A stretch of 64,000 nt of DNA from Cotesia glomerata (lineage: Eukaryota; Arthropoda; Insecta; Hymenoptera; Braconidae), in the NCBI RefSeq assembly GCF_020080835.1, contig NC_058160.1, forward strand, positions 27,949,152 to 28,013,151. Direction: 5' to 3'. Below, in pieces: positions 47,765 through 59,229 of this stretch (position 1 is the first letter of the stretch; each line of letters opens with the position of its first letter). A model generated the notes under the pieces. It did not search any database. It was not told where the DNA came from and was given only the letters and a program-made list of their open reading frames with translations. A program made the position numbers and the translations under genes.

Positions 47765-47890
47765 AGAACTAAACTCTCTGGTAAGGAGACAATTAAACGA
47801 TGATGCGCCATCTGACAGATATTTTCAACACTATTTTTGATTTAAAAATTATATAGAGGTAAATCAAGGCAAATTTTCTAATATGATCAT
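47765..47890 (+). repeat. Dispersed repeat, 'GATCATGYGCCATCT' family, copy D
   Basis: It carries AGAACTAAACTCTCTGGTAA, GGAGACAATTAAACGATGAT, GCGCCATCTGACAGATATTT and CAACACTATTTTTGATTTAA. It is the best plus-strand copy and ends about 10 bp before the palindromic MITE. Confidence 0.65.
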
Positions 47891-47899
47891 GTATAGATT

Positions 47900-48074
47900 C
47901 ACAGTAAAAAATTTTGCGTCAAAAAGCTTAGTGTTAAAAATTTTTGTGTTCAATATTTAACACTTTTATGTGTAAATTTAACATTTATTCTGTTAAATCA
48001 ACACAAAAAAGTGTTAAATGTTTAACATAAAAATTTTTAACACAAAATTTTTTGACTCAAAATTTTTTACTGTG
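47900..48074. mobile_element. Palindromic MITE, copy 2
   Basis: It begins CACAGTAAAAAATTTTGCGT and ends AAAATTTTTTACTGTG. It aligns throughout with the 9379-9568 copy, including the internal CTTAGTGTTAAAAAT and TAACATTTATTCTGTTAAAT blocks. It is about 175 bp; the shorter length reflects loss of short terminal-side segments such as the 'GTCATAGC' part. TA follows the right end; TT precedes the left end, so one side of the target duplication has mutated. Confidence 0.85.
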
Positions 48075-48078
48075 TATT

Positions 48079-48332
48079 TATCGACGTTCTAATTAGCAAA
48101 TTATCTAACTCCATTTTAGAGAATCTTCTATTTGTACGAAAAAAATAATTAGTTCAAAATTTATTATCACTTAAAAAAACCATTTAATATCATTATTATC
48201 TAATAGAGAGATAATATTTAGGTTTGAATCATTCAAATAATTTATAATTCGATTATGGCGACATCAAAATGTTAAAAAATCACCCTCTAAAAAATAAGGA
48301 GTTAGACAAATTGCTAATTAGACCATCGATAT
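48079..48332. mobile_element. MITE, TCGACGTTCTAATTAGCAA family, copy 2
   Basis: It begins TATCGACGTTCTAATTAGCA and ends with TTGCTAATTAGACCATCGAT. It aligns over its whole length with the 40.0 kb copy at roughly 85 per cent by eye, including ACATCAAAATGTTAAAAAAT and CACCCTCTAAAAAATAAGGA. Only four bases separate it from the end of the palindromic MITE. Confidence 0.8.
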
Positions 48333-48339
48333 GTCCATA

Positions 48340-50970
48340 TTTGATATATTTAAACACATCATAAAATTTCTTCACGGAAAAAATAAATAATATTTTTCAA
48401 ATAAACGATTAATTTACTCCCTTTAGATGCACGCTTTGTTCCTAATATCAGACTTAACGATTAAATCGTCTTCTCAAAGTTCTCAGGGTCTTTCTCGACC
48501 AAAGGGTCCGTGATACTGTTACTGTTACTGGTGTCTGGCCCCGTCTCGCAAGAGCAGACCTCCCTCACTCCTAACAACTCCCTGCTCACCACACATAAAC
48601 AAACAACTTACTGCAATATGTACTTTGCACACTCTCAGTAGATATATATAATACACATCAAAGTTCTGAACGAAAGCCAGAGCCAAAGCTGAAGCCAAAG
48701 CGTTTGTAGTTCGTAGTCCGCATAACGATTGCAGCGAATCGTTGGAGTACATACGGGCGTGGCACACATGTGTTCTCTCTTATCTTTCTCCGTCTTTCCT
48801 CCGAGGCATTACAAACACACATATACGGTGTACAATATTAACCCGTTGGTATTATATTTCAGTGCAGAGTAGTAGAGTTAGCACACAACATATAACATAC
48901 AACATCAGACGTCACACAACGTCCCCATGGCACACATCACATATGTTACATACGGTTGTTACTTACAGTGCAAGTATATCACGCCTGCAATTTTCCTCTT
49001 CAAGTAATTGACTTTTCACATCTCGACACTCTACTCAAGTGAGTGTTAAATTAGAGAGCGAGAGTAGTGTCTATAAAATATAATACTGCTGTTCGAGTTG
49101 AAGCATGATTGTAGGTACGGTAACATTTACTCCAACGGGTAATTTATTGATTAATGCCGTTGAATTACTTAGAATTATCGTAAGCGTAATACAACGCAAA
49201 GGCAAACTCTAAACGTTCTATTTGGTGCTGGTTTGCTGATTTGTATATTAGTTTGCACACGACGGAAACACCCGTATAGTCGACTATAGAATACATACAT
49301 GTATAATATATAATAGGTATTGTAGACCATAGACCATAGACACAGGACATGAACCAAAGACCGTAAACCGTAGACGATAAACCGTACCGGTGCAAGGTAG
49401 AACGAGGTGAAGGCTGTTAAATGTAGATTGCGACGCCTGTGGCGGATTCAAAGTCACAATCTTTCTGTAATAATTTTTAACTATCATATATTATATATTT
49501 GTGGTAGGTAGTACGCTCAGATACTAAATATAACAAATAAAAACTAACTGAGTTTTTTTTTATATTGGAGATTTTGTTTAATTGATTTTGACTTTTTTAT
49601 TGAATTAATTTTTTAGGAATTTAATTTTTTTTAACTTTGATTTTTTGTTGTAATAATAAATTTATAAATCACGGATCGATTGTCTTTGATCGAAGAAAGA
49701 TTGAGATAAAAGAGAAAAAAATGATGGAGGAAAATATAAATAGACTGCGTTTATAAATTCATATCAGTCTGCGTTACGTGACGTTCTGTTGGCCCAATAG
49801 CAGTTAATATAAACTAAAATACATATATGTATACAGAGTACATATGCAGAAGAGGAAAATAAAAATAATAAAACGGAGACCTTGTATTGTGTCGTGTCGA
49901 CAATCCAAACTGTATTCCACGTGCACACCCACTGCGTTATGCAATAACGCAACTGCCAGTCGTTATCATCGTAGTCAGCGACATTGCTGATTATTTTTTA
50001 TTATTTAACTACCGACCACATACCTATTGCCTATCATTATTGCTATTGTTATTTTTATAACTATATATTTATTTTCATATAAATAATCTAAAGAAGCAAA
50101 CATTTTAGTAATTTTCTTTAAATTAACTGCAAAAATTACAATTTTTTTTTTTTTTTGTATTTCTCGGTAAATTTACATTATAACTTTTATTTTTAATTAG
50201 ACAAAAAATTGCAAACATTTTTGCTAAAATCTTTTGATCAAAATTATTATTATTATTATCAATATTATTATTAATTTTTTACTTAAATTAAATAAATTTA
50301 GATCTCTTAAGCAACGTAAAAAAGATAATATAATTTGCAATGAAACTAAAATCAAAACTAATAACGTGATTCCATACAATTAATGTCGCTTATGAGTTGT
50401 GTTTAGTTTAGATTTAACTAGCCTGTAATGTCACGCGATATTTATCTCATGTTATGGTTTTATTTTAATGGCAATCTGAATTCATAATAATGAAGAAAAT
50501 AAATAAATATGCATCGATGAGGGTAATAAAAATATTAATAACGACAATTTTATCGATCGAGATTAGATCGATACAGAAGCCGTAAAATGATATTAACAGT
50601 TATAAGTTATAACTTATAAATAATAATATGTAATAGGGATAATGAGTGTAATAATACGCTAACAGATTGATTGATGACTAATTAATGCAAATGAGCGTGG
50701 ATTGAATGCCCGGTAAATGGATAAACATGTATTTCATTAATGCGAATATTATATTATGCCGATATTTGTACACATGTGTAAATGTCGTTTTATATTTGAT
50801 AATAAAAGGATAAATGAAAAATGTGGTTTATTTTCCGAGACACCCGGTAGATTTAATATCATGTGTGTTGTGTTATATGTAGTGTGTAGAGCAACCACGC
50901 GACGTATCGTGCGACGTGTACGAGAAGGGCGTGCCTCTGTCGTTCAACTGCGCAGTTTGTTGCACGCGCT
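48340..50970. other. Non-coding stretch
   Basis: No gene is seen. Less AT-biased sequence at 48480-49020 and 49140-49460 has short unremarkable frames. A degenerate tandem of 'AGACCATAGACC' and 'CCGTAAACCGTAGAC' type lies at about 49324-49386. AT-rich blocks lie at 49550-49660 and 50050-50300. At about 50680-50720 a cluster of motifs includes TAATTAATGCAAATGA (homeodomain plus POU-like octamer) and GAATGCCCGGTAAATG. Confidence 0.5.
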
Positions 50971-50976
50971 ATAATC

Positions 50977-50991
50977 GTGTGTGTGTGTGTA

Positions 50992-51060
<69 letters not shown>
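50977..51060 (+). repeat. (GT)n microsatellite
   Basis: An interrupted run (ATGTAT at about 50991-50996) followed by more than 30 uninterrupted GT units. Reading frames across it are cysteine-valine or threonine-histidine artefacts. Confidence 0.95.
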
Positions 51061-51064
<4 letters not shown>

Positions 51065-51069
51065 CGAGC

Positions 51070-51940
51070 AAAACAACGAGGCATTACGCGTACGACATAC
51101 GCAAATACTTGATATGACAAACTCCCTGTTTTAGTACCTGAGGTGTAAGTTCCATTTGATACATTATATATTATATATATGTTACTGCTCGTTTCATTTC
51201 CCGACTCAGAGTTCAGATCTACAAACCGACCGTATAATATCGCATGATTTGTAATTTTGAATTTTAACTCGACTTCGTTGTAAATTATAAATTATAAGGC
51301 GTTTAATTATTTTTTAAGGGCAATTTATTGTGAATAATTTCACTGACTCAAATTTCAGAAGCAGAATTCAACGACCCGACAATATATAAATACAAAAGAA
51401 TGTAAATTTTTTTAGTCGAAGGTCCAATAAAAATTCTTTTATTGTCATTAATTAAAAAGAAAAAAATTTTTGGAGGTGATAAATGACTGATAAAAAATTA
51501 AATGAGAGAGTACATTCAAACATATGGGTAAGAAATGATTTTAAAATTAAAAGACACTTGAGAGAACACGCTCCCACATTACATCAATTTTCACACGGAA
51601 GCTTTTTTACATTTAATTATTGTTTATGTTTGTGTTTGTATTTATGTATTTGTATTAATTAATTCCTTATTAACGGTGGAAGTGTTATTAAACATGTTAC
51701 TTTACAATAGTGGGTTAAGAAGTAATGGTAGAAGTAGTAATTGAAATGAATAGAGATAAGAAAATTAAAAAGTCGTGCGTGATTTCGAGCGGTGTCGTGC
51801 ACAAGTAAATTTACTCTACTTTTATTATTGTATTATATGTTTTATTACTTTAAGCGGTGCATCTCCGGTTAAATTGCAAATTGTGAATCGCTTGAATTTA
51901 CATTTTATTGATATTTTATCTTAAGAGATAGAATAAAATT
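51070..51940. other. Non-coding stretch
   Basis: AT-rich sequence with no gene, repeat family or notable motif recognised. Simple TTTATGTTTGTG variants occur at about 51620-51655. Confidence 0.5.
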
Positions 51941-51944
51941 AATC

Positions 51945-52035
51945 AGGACCTTTTTTGCAAAAAATCAAATTTTCTACGGAAGTTGTGTCTTGTAATTTTT
52001 TCGTAATTTCAATATTTTTCTCATGATTTAAATTA
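51945..52035 (+). repeat. Palindrome-centred dispersed repeat, copy 5
   Basis: It carries AGGACCTTTTTTGCAAAAAA, TCAAATTTTCTACGGAAG and AATTTTTTCGTAATTTCAAT. It lacks the left part with AAGGGTAAGAGAT, so it is a truncated or diverged copy. Confidence 0.5.
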
Positions 52036-52369
52036 TAAAATTTAGAGACAAAGTTTTCAATTAATTCTTATCAAGAGTAATTTAGTAATTCATCAAGGAT
52101 TAAAAATAAAAATTGAATTAATTATCTAATTAATAATACAAAAGTAAAAGTTAGCGATTGAATTCGAGTGTAAAAATTGAAACGATAAAAAAAGAATTGA
52201 TGTAGCGAGATAAATAATTGAGGTAGATAAAAATCGAGGGAGATTCATCGGGACTTCCGATCGAGATGCAATTTGAACGAGATTGAGTCGCTGCAATGAG
52301 AGAGTTTAAATAGTCTACCACTACTACCACTAAATACTTAACTTGCGTACATATTATACAGACAGAAGA

Positions 52370-52640
52370 TAGAAGAGAGAAGCCAGAAAGATAGAATGTG
52401 TGCGAGGGGATCAGATCCGCGATGGTTCACCGCGAGAGTCGAGAGTCGAGGAGCGTGGAGCGTGTCGACGGCAGGGGTCCCCCTACTTCCGGCGAACCAT
52501 ATCCGGCAGTACGCCTACCTATATCTCGGACCGTCAGAGCGTGTACTCCTCTGTACTGTTTATGTTATGTTATTCTACAATCAGCAGAATAGTATATAGA
52601 CCATTCTACCACCGCGTACAATCGCGATAGGCGTGTCAAT
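52370..52640. other. GC-rich patch open in all three plus-strand frames
   Basis: Within about 200 bp (52396-52599) no plus-strand frame is interrupted. Only the frame starting at 52396 has a true ATG; the others open with GTG. It is GC-rich in AT-rich surroundings and contains CGAGAGTCGAGAGTCGAG (short direct repeat) and CCGCGATGG. Being open in three frames at once points to composition rather than coding. A conserved regulatory element or an untranslated exon is possible. Confidence 0.25.
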
Positions 52641-52975
52641 CCGGGAAGATTTTTGAAAACTCACTCTTGCTAAATAAAATTCAAAAAAAAAAATCTCTTA
52701 TAAATGTTCCAATTGTTTTCCGAGTTGAATAACTTTACTTTACACTTATATACCATCCATTATTTTACAAAGACGGTCTTATCTCAAAGATAGCAAAAGT
52801 TGAGACGTTCAAATTTATTTATGACAATCAATTATTTATTTATAACAATCAATAATTTTTTTTTACTTTTTTAATCAATATTTTTTTATAAATTTCCATT
52901 TTTCTGACAAACAAATAAAATTAATTTGACTTAAAAAAATATTTTGATTTTTGAAAAATAAATTCGAACAAAAAA
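52641..52975. other. AT-rich stretch
   Basis: No gene is seen. Short repeats of 'TTATTTATGACAATCAAT' and 'TTATTTATAACAATCAAT' occur side by side at about 52817-52853. Confidence 0.45.
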
Positions 52976-52983
52976 TTTTTTTC

Positions 52984-53130
52984 TCTGAAAAAAGATTGGA
53001 CTAAGAAATTTTTCTACACTCAAATAATTTCACCTCAGTTCAAAATTTTTTTTGCTTGATTCAAGACTTCAAATTCTTCAAAATAATTTTCTAGATTCAA
53101 GATTTTTTTCTTTAAACCAAGTAAATTTTT
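52984..53130. mobile_element. CACAG-family MITE, degenerate copy
   Basis: The right half, GCTTGATTCAAGACTTCAAA, TTCTTCAAAATAATTTTCTA and TTTAAACCAAGTAAATTT, matches the 23.6 kb element in order. The left half has CTCTGAAAAAAG and CTCAGTTCAAAATTTTTT. Terminal CACAG and CTGTG are lost. About 147 bp remain of roughly 223. Confidence 0.55.
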
Positions 53131-53134
53131 TCTA

Positions 53135-53500
53135 TAAATAAATAACTTGAAAAAAGTAAACTTTAGTCATAAAATAAGCACAAAGAGAGACCACCACTCT
53201 GTAGACTATCATCGAAACCACTTTAATATAACTTCGTTTCATTCTTTTAAGGCCAACAAATCTCAGGAACAATTTCCGGTAACATTTACGAGCAAACGTA
53301 ATCACTAGCAATGACAATGACAGTAAGAAAACAGCACTAAGTTCAAGATCACACAGAACAACGTGAAGATATTCTATTGCGTCTCTTGTGATGTTTGTCA
53401 TCGAGATACGTGGGCGGACTCATTTATGCCTGTCGTGAAGAATAGAATAGAATAAGTCTCAAGTCTAGTATTGCTGTCAATACATTTATAAGTTCACCAC
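53135..53500. other. Non-coding stretch
   Basis: A minus-strand frame of 89 codons (53132-53401) includes one hydrophobic stretch but no recognisable domain, and reaches into the MITE remnant. I do not call it a gene. Confidence 0.4.
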
Positions 53501-53501
53501 T

Positions 53502-53504
<3 letters not shown>

Positions 53505-53580
<76 letters not shown>
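53505..53580. repeat. (AT)n microsatellite
   Basis: About 33 uninterrupted AT units, a single phase break near 53570, then five TA units. It could extrude a cruciform and is likely variable between individuals. Confidence 0.95.
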
Positions 53581-53589
53581 CAGCACTCA

Positions 53590-54400
53590 TTATATCGGAC
53601 AGCAGGTTTAGTTGTATTAAGTCTCTTACCACTGAAATGTGTGAGTACTCAACTTGTATTACACATAATGCTATCCGAGGGAATTCGCTTGTCAAGGTTA
53701 GTTGCAAGAGCCGCGGCCTTGACTAAAGACACAGGAAGTCGCCCCGGATTCCCGTCATCATCAGCAATTAAATATAAATAATGTAAATACACTTGTATAT
53801 CACAATTTATGTTTTTAATTATAATAATTTCTACAAAAACGAGAGCATGTAATTTATTTATTAAATAGAGTCATTTCTCGATCAGTTTCTTCATTAACCG
53901 GAAATCAACACTCTCGAGACAGAGACACAGCGCCGTAACGAGGCTCTCGGATAAAAAGCTTATAACGTCGTTATAGATATTATGAAATGGCAAAATACCG
54001 GCACATGTCAACTTCTTTGTGCTGCAATGCAAGACATAATGTAACGCACAAACAAATAAAAAGTCAGCGCATCTCTTACTATACTCCGGCATCTGTCTCA
54101 AAGATCAAGAGTATTAATTTTCAGGCCGTTGTTTATTCGAATAAACATTATTGTCAAGACCGATCGCCAAATTTATCCGGCTGAGTTATGAGCTACAGAT
54201 ACTGATCGGCATCAACATTATTGACGGATCCAAAACCTGTTGAACTGCCGGCGATATACATCAATCACACCCTTTATGCTGGATTTTATTGTAAGCATTC
54301 ACAAAAAGGTCTAGGGTCTTAAGTCTTAGGTCTTAATCTTAGTCTTAGTCTTTATCGGATCGGCTGGAAGGCAGTTCAAGGTTAGTATAGAATGTGATGG
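53590..54400. other. Non-coding stretch
   Basis: No gene is seen. Sequence is of moderate GC. Frames at 53871-54101 (minus) and 53987-54184 (plus) overlap each other and have no recognisable content. A TCTTAG tandem (GTCTTAAGTCTTAGGTCTTA-type) lies at about 54313-54352. Confidence 0.45.
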
Positions 54401-54409
54401 ACATTCTCG

Positions 54410-54550
54410 TGAAAAAATTTTTTCATGTAGCCATTTATGAGCTATTTTCATATATGGCCTGATCTGTTCATATATCATGCGCCATCTGATGGATATTTTC
54501 TACATTATTTTTGTTCAAAAAATTCTATATGGACATGAATGGATATTTAT
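54410..54550 (+). repeat. Dispersed repeat, 'GATCATGYGCCATCT' family, copy E
   Basis: It carries ATATCATGCGCCATCTGATG, GATATTTTCTACATTATTTT and AATTCTATATGGACATGAAT. The left part (AGGAGACGAT block) is replaced by CATATATGGCCTGATCTG, which shares words with the upstream part of copies B and C. It is the most diverged of the five copies. Confidence 0.5.
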
Positions 54551-54554
54551 GTAA

Positions 54555-57500
54555 TTCCTTCGGAATAAAATTCACTCAAAAAAAAAATTTAATTCGTTTA
54601 AAAATTACAAAATTTTTAAACGATTCTAGTCTAAAAATTCTGAACTCGGACATTTTTCGGATCAAAGTATATTGTATAGCATAATAAGAATAATAACAAG
54701 CAGACGATTGGATGATCTGAGTTAGTAAAATGTCCCGATGTCGATGAGGACTGTCAGCACATGCTGGAAAACAAACTCTTAGGTCGATGACCGGTCCCCG
54801 CGATAGCTTCTGGTCTCATGTGTAAGCATTTCCTTACAACCTCTTCTGCTGTTACACCCGACAGCATTCGGTCATGCTACGAAGACAGTCTTCTTCAACA
54901 ACTTAAATTATTGTTATTACCCTCTTCTAGTTGTCGTTGTTTGTATTTTTTTACTCTCCACTCATTATCGTCTTTCTTAAAACGAATTTACGGGGAAGCA
55001 AGGTACGAAGAACGGAAAAGCAATAAAGAGACAAAAGTACGAAGATAACGGGTGAATTGACCCCTTTGAGCACCAATACCGGCAGATGTATTATCTGATC
55101 TGACAGATCTATTATCGGTGCTAATGTTTCCACTTGCGGTAACATTTGATCGTTTAGCTCCTGAGCTGCTAGTTAGAGTGATATATTTAGCATTGACGAG
55201 TGAAGTGCATTAGGCATTAATACACTCTCAGCTTCCGCAATCTTCACCAATTAGCATCGAAAAAAATCTGATCGATGATATTTTGCAATAAAGATGTTCA
55301 AGAAATTGAATTATTTTCTCAGTTGATTAATCAATCAAGATTGAATTGATTTTCATTGAAGACAGTCAATTTTTGAACTACAATCATGGAACAAGAAAAA
55401 CGATCTCAATTTTCCAATTATTTATCATTGCAAAGCTTTTACAAAAAAAAAATTCATTACTATTCATTTGTAAATCATCAAAATTTTAACAATGAAAATA
55501 AGTGAAACAGATCCGCAGCAGAAACTTATCTAAAAAAGGAAGCAGTTGCTCATTTCTCAAAGAAATTTATTTTCAAAAAGTGTCTTTGTATCCACCAGAA
55601 TTCATTCTGACACAAAGATGCGTAATGAGTCCTCATTCTCGCAAGCAAGTGCCGTAATCTTCCATTATCCAGCAGACAGCCGATACAAATTAAACGTATT
55701 GAGCAGTCACAGCCCGAGGGAATTGGTCCAAGAAAAATATGAATTGTATAGCTCCTGTATAACCACGCCTATTCATCTCTTTGAATGGCAACTAAACCGC
55801 TCTAGTCTGGTGAATATTTAAAAATGTATGTGTATACAATAATGATAATGATAATAAATACGAGTAGAAGTTGGCAGAAGACTAACGAGCTGTCTGATGA
55901 GCCGATCGGAAATCGATCCTTCGGAAGTTATGTTGTTACGATCCGTACAATGAAACTCGCTTTCAATGGGGCGTATAACATGACTGATTGATTTAGCATA
56001 ATGATGATGATACGATGGCAAGTGATATTGATGGAAGTAAAAGGAGTATGCCGACCTGTGACCTAAAGAGTCTTAGAATCGTGTGCAGCCGATAGATCTC
56101 TAGCACAGGTGAAATGTGCAGTAATGGAATGGGCTAGCTGGTTAGGCCAAGTGTAATGTTTAATGCAAGAGAAAGCACGCTGATATTATATTGCGGTTAG
56201 GTATTGCTATTATATATGTGATATTAAATACAGCGAAGACGAACTGAGTTTGTTGTTTCTTTGGTGGCTTTTTAAAACATATCCTTTCTTCGTTGACTTA
56301 CATATTCACTCTGCACTAAGCTGGAGAGTATCTCTTTAGCGGATTGATAGACGTACTTAGTCACGGGTACCACGACCAGACAGAAAAGTAAGTTTCAGTT
56401 GTGCTGGTATGTAACGCTCGTTCAATAATTCTTCCGTAAATGCATAGTGTGGAGTGTAGAGTAAAGCATACCATTCAATTTAGAATTTAGCTGTCTTAGT
56501 CTTAATTCAACTATTATCTATATCCGAATAGAAGTAAGAAGTTAAAAGTACTGAGTGATATAAGAGCAAATGAAAGAACGTTAATATTCTTTCACTCGTG
56601 CGCCACGACAATAAGAGATCATTTATTCACATCAAAATACAGACACTTTGACGTATAGTTCGGACGACCGTTCTTGTTGTTGTTCCTCTTACTATTTAAA
56701 GTTATTGTTGGTGTTGTTTAAAGGAATTTATAAATAGTACCAAGCTTAATGATATTTTTTTAATTACCAAAGCATTAAGATTATTTTTCGAGGCACTGGT
56801 CATAAACAATCTTCGAAAAAAAAAATACTTCTTGTGAGGCCGAGGATATTATAAATGATGCTCTCTATCTCGGTAAACAATTTTTAATGCTTTTATTTTA
56901 TTATTTCAATGGATTTAAGCCGCTGGTTAATGTCAAAAGTCCGCGTGCTGTCCGTGTCTATTATTGTTTCATTTTTATTTATCATTATTGCATTAAATAA
57001 TAACCATTCATTACTTTAACGTGATATAATATGAAGAAATTGTTTTTCAGGTTATAAAAGTTCGGACTTTCTTTTTTTCTTCAACTTTTGACGGAGAGGA
57101 AATTCAAATTCAAATCTTGTCAATAGTTTTAGTTGTACTGTCACTGATGTAGTTTTCATATATGTTCATTTAATTCATTTTCTATGTGTCTTTTTGATCA
57201 GCTCACTCACTTGCAGAAACTGCTGGCTCGTCCTATTTGTCCGTTTTGGGCAACGATGCACGGAAGAAATCTTTCCGGTTTTGGCGGTGCAACCGGTTCC
57301 ATGAATGTTTTTTTTTATTTTTTTATTTTTTTTTCCGTCACAGCAACAAACCAACACGAGCTCTCTCACAGACTCTTATTTTTGTTGTTGTGTGTTGTCT
57401 TTTTGCTGGTACTGGGTTTTAATTTTCATTGGGATGTATGATGCTTACACTTAATCACACCGAGTTGTAACATCAGTTTTCTGGTAATAAACAGTTGGAA

Positions 57501-59170
57501 TAAATCGAGAAACATATATCTTTATCTTTATAAACTTCTTATATTTTTTTTTTATTTCATCGTACTGGTGTCATAACCCTAACCCATCGCACGATGCGAG
57601 CCTAGACAGAAATAATTATTTTAGACAAATGCATTCTCCGATGAAACCTGCCCATTAACATTTTCAATCTACCTTTAATTAAACCCCCCTAACTATAACT
57701 AATTATTGTGATGTCTGATCAGAGGTCTACTCAAAAGTAACTGTTAAATAATATAATGGTACTGGAAATACCAGTACTGACACCTTGATATGGCTATTAA
57801 ATGACTATCACTATAACTATAAGTGCTGCGGGTACTAGTACAAGTCAACAAATTTTCCGTTACAATCTCTTGCTTATTGTTTCTCAATTAGACACAGGCA
57901 TAAACACTTAACACTCATACTCATGACTAATTTTATTTATAATCTTTATAACGGTCTTTATTGTACAAGTGTTACGAGTAAATGACACTTTTATGGGTTC
58001 TATTGATTTGATAATAAATTGCTACTGTATGGGTACAAATTTATTTTTACAAATTTTGTTATTTGATATTAAATTGTCACGATAAAAATTTACTAAAAAA
58101 TAAAATAAAAAATAAAAATAAAAATTATTTTTTGGTATTAATTAGAAAATTATAAAAAATTTTTATGTAAAAATCATCTAATTTAACAAAACTAAAAATC
58201 TCCAAATTTTGAACGACTAAAAAACTGAAATCCAAAGTGATTGAAATATTATTCCAGCCTCAAATTAATAATTAATAACTCCCCATCTTTTTGAAGGTTA
58301 ATTACCTCCAGTTGATCCATTCAAAATCTGACGTTAATACCCACCAAAATAAAATTCCCGGTTTAATTAAATATATGCAAAAGAAGCAACCTGTCAATTA
58401 ATACGTCTCGAGTGAATAAATAAAAGCAATTACCGGTCTTATGATAACCAGGGATCCGATTTGCGATAAGATATAATTAAAATTAATCAAGATCTTACAG
58501 TGGAGATTTAGCATTCAAAATATCTACCAGTTAGTCCGTTATCTTTTTATCAGCAATTAAATCGGTGACATTTTCAAAATTCTGATGGAATTTCAACGAT
58601 ATTCATTTATCGCTTAAGTTAATCTATTCAATCAGCGATGGTTGAACCACAAAGACCCATTACTGTGTATAAATTTTTACTGAAGTTCCGAGCTTTTCAA
58701 CTCTATCAAGCTAATTAACTTAGCAATGAACAATTATGAAAGCAACACTGAGGACTGAGAAAAAATGAGGAAATAATAAAAAGCAAGAAGACACCGTACA
58801 GGACAGTAGTTTGATTGGTTTATGTGTATGGGTCTAAAAGTTTACGAGGAAACATTTCCATAGAACAGTGTACATGAAGCGCAGCGCTAATAAATATTGG
58901 TGATCCTATGCTAGTAGTACTGAGCTGTATAGAGTAGAGCTAGCGTTGGCTCCAACAACAGGGATTCTAACAACGGGTGTATGGTACCATAAAGATGATG
59001 GTAAAGGCCAAAGACACAGTAAACGATCGAGGTACATATACGCGTTGTATAGCAAAAAACAGTGGCTTTTCTCTGGAGGACATGCTCCTCGCCGCGGGAT
59101 CGCTCACGACGAACGGCGATATTCACGACGACCTCGTATTCTGACGCCAGAGCACGCTCAAAACTCAATG
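54555..59170. other. Non-coding stretch
   Basis: No gene is seen. The frames at 55546-55821 (starts with TTG), 57184-57441 and 58946-59197 are short and unrecognised. AT-rich blocks lie at 56760-56830 and 58060-58200. GC-richer sequence lies at 54720-55150, 55580-56170 and 58900-59220. GTACTAG-type words recur at about 57762-57842. Confidence 0.45.
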
Positions 59171-59174
59171 ATGC

Positions 59175-59221
59175 TCAGGATCACCAGACTGAACTAGATA
59201 CAGACTAGACGGTGATCCTGA
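59175..59221. repeat. Perfect 11-bp inverted repeat, hairpin
   Basis: TCAGGATCACC (59175-59185) and GGTGATCCTGA (59211-59221) are perfect complements around a 25-nt loop that contains AGACT twice. It lies at the 3' edge of a GC-richer patch. The stem is too short for a typical microRNA precursor; a protein-binding palindrome or the end of an old element are alternatives. Confidence 0.5.
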
Positions 59222-59229
59222 CACTCTCC

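Noticed and set aside
50859..51134. Frames across the (GT)n tract
   Set aside because: They are translations of a dinucleotide repeat (Thr-His or Cys-Val runs).
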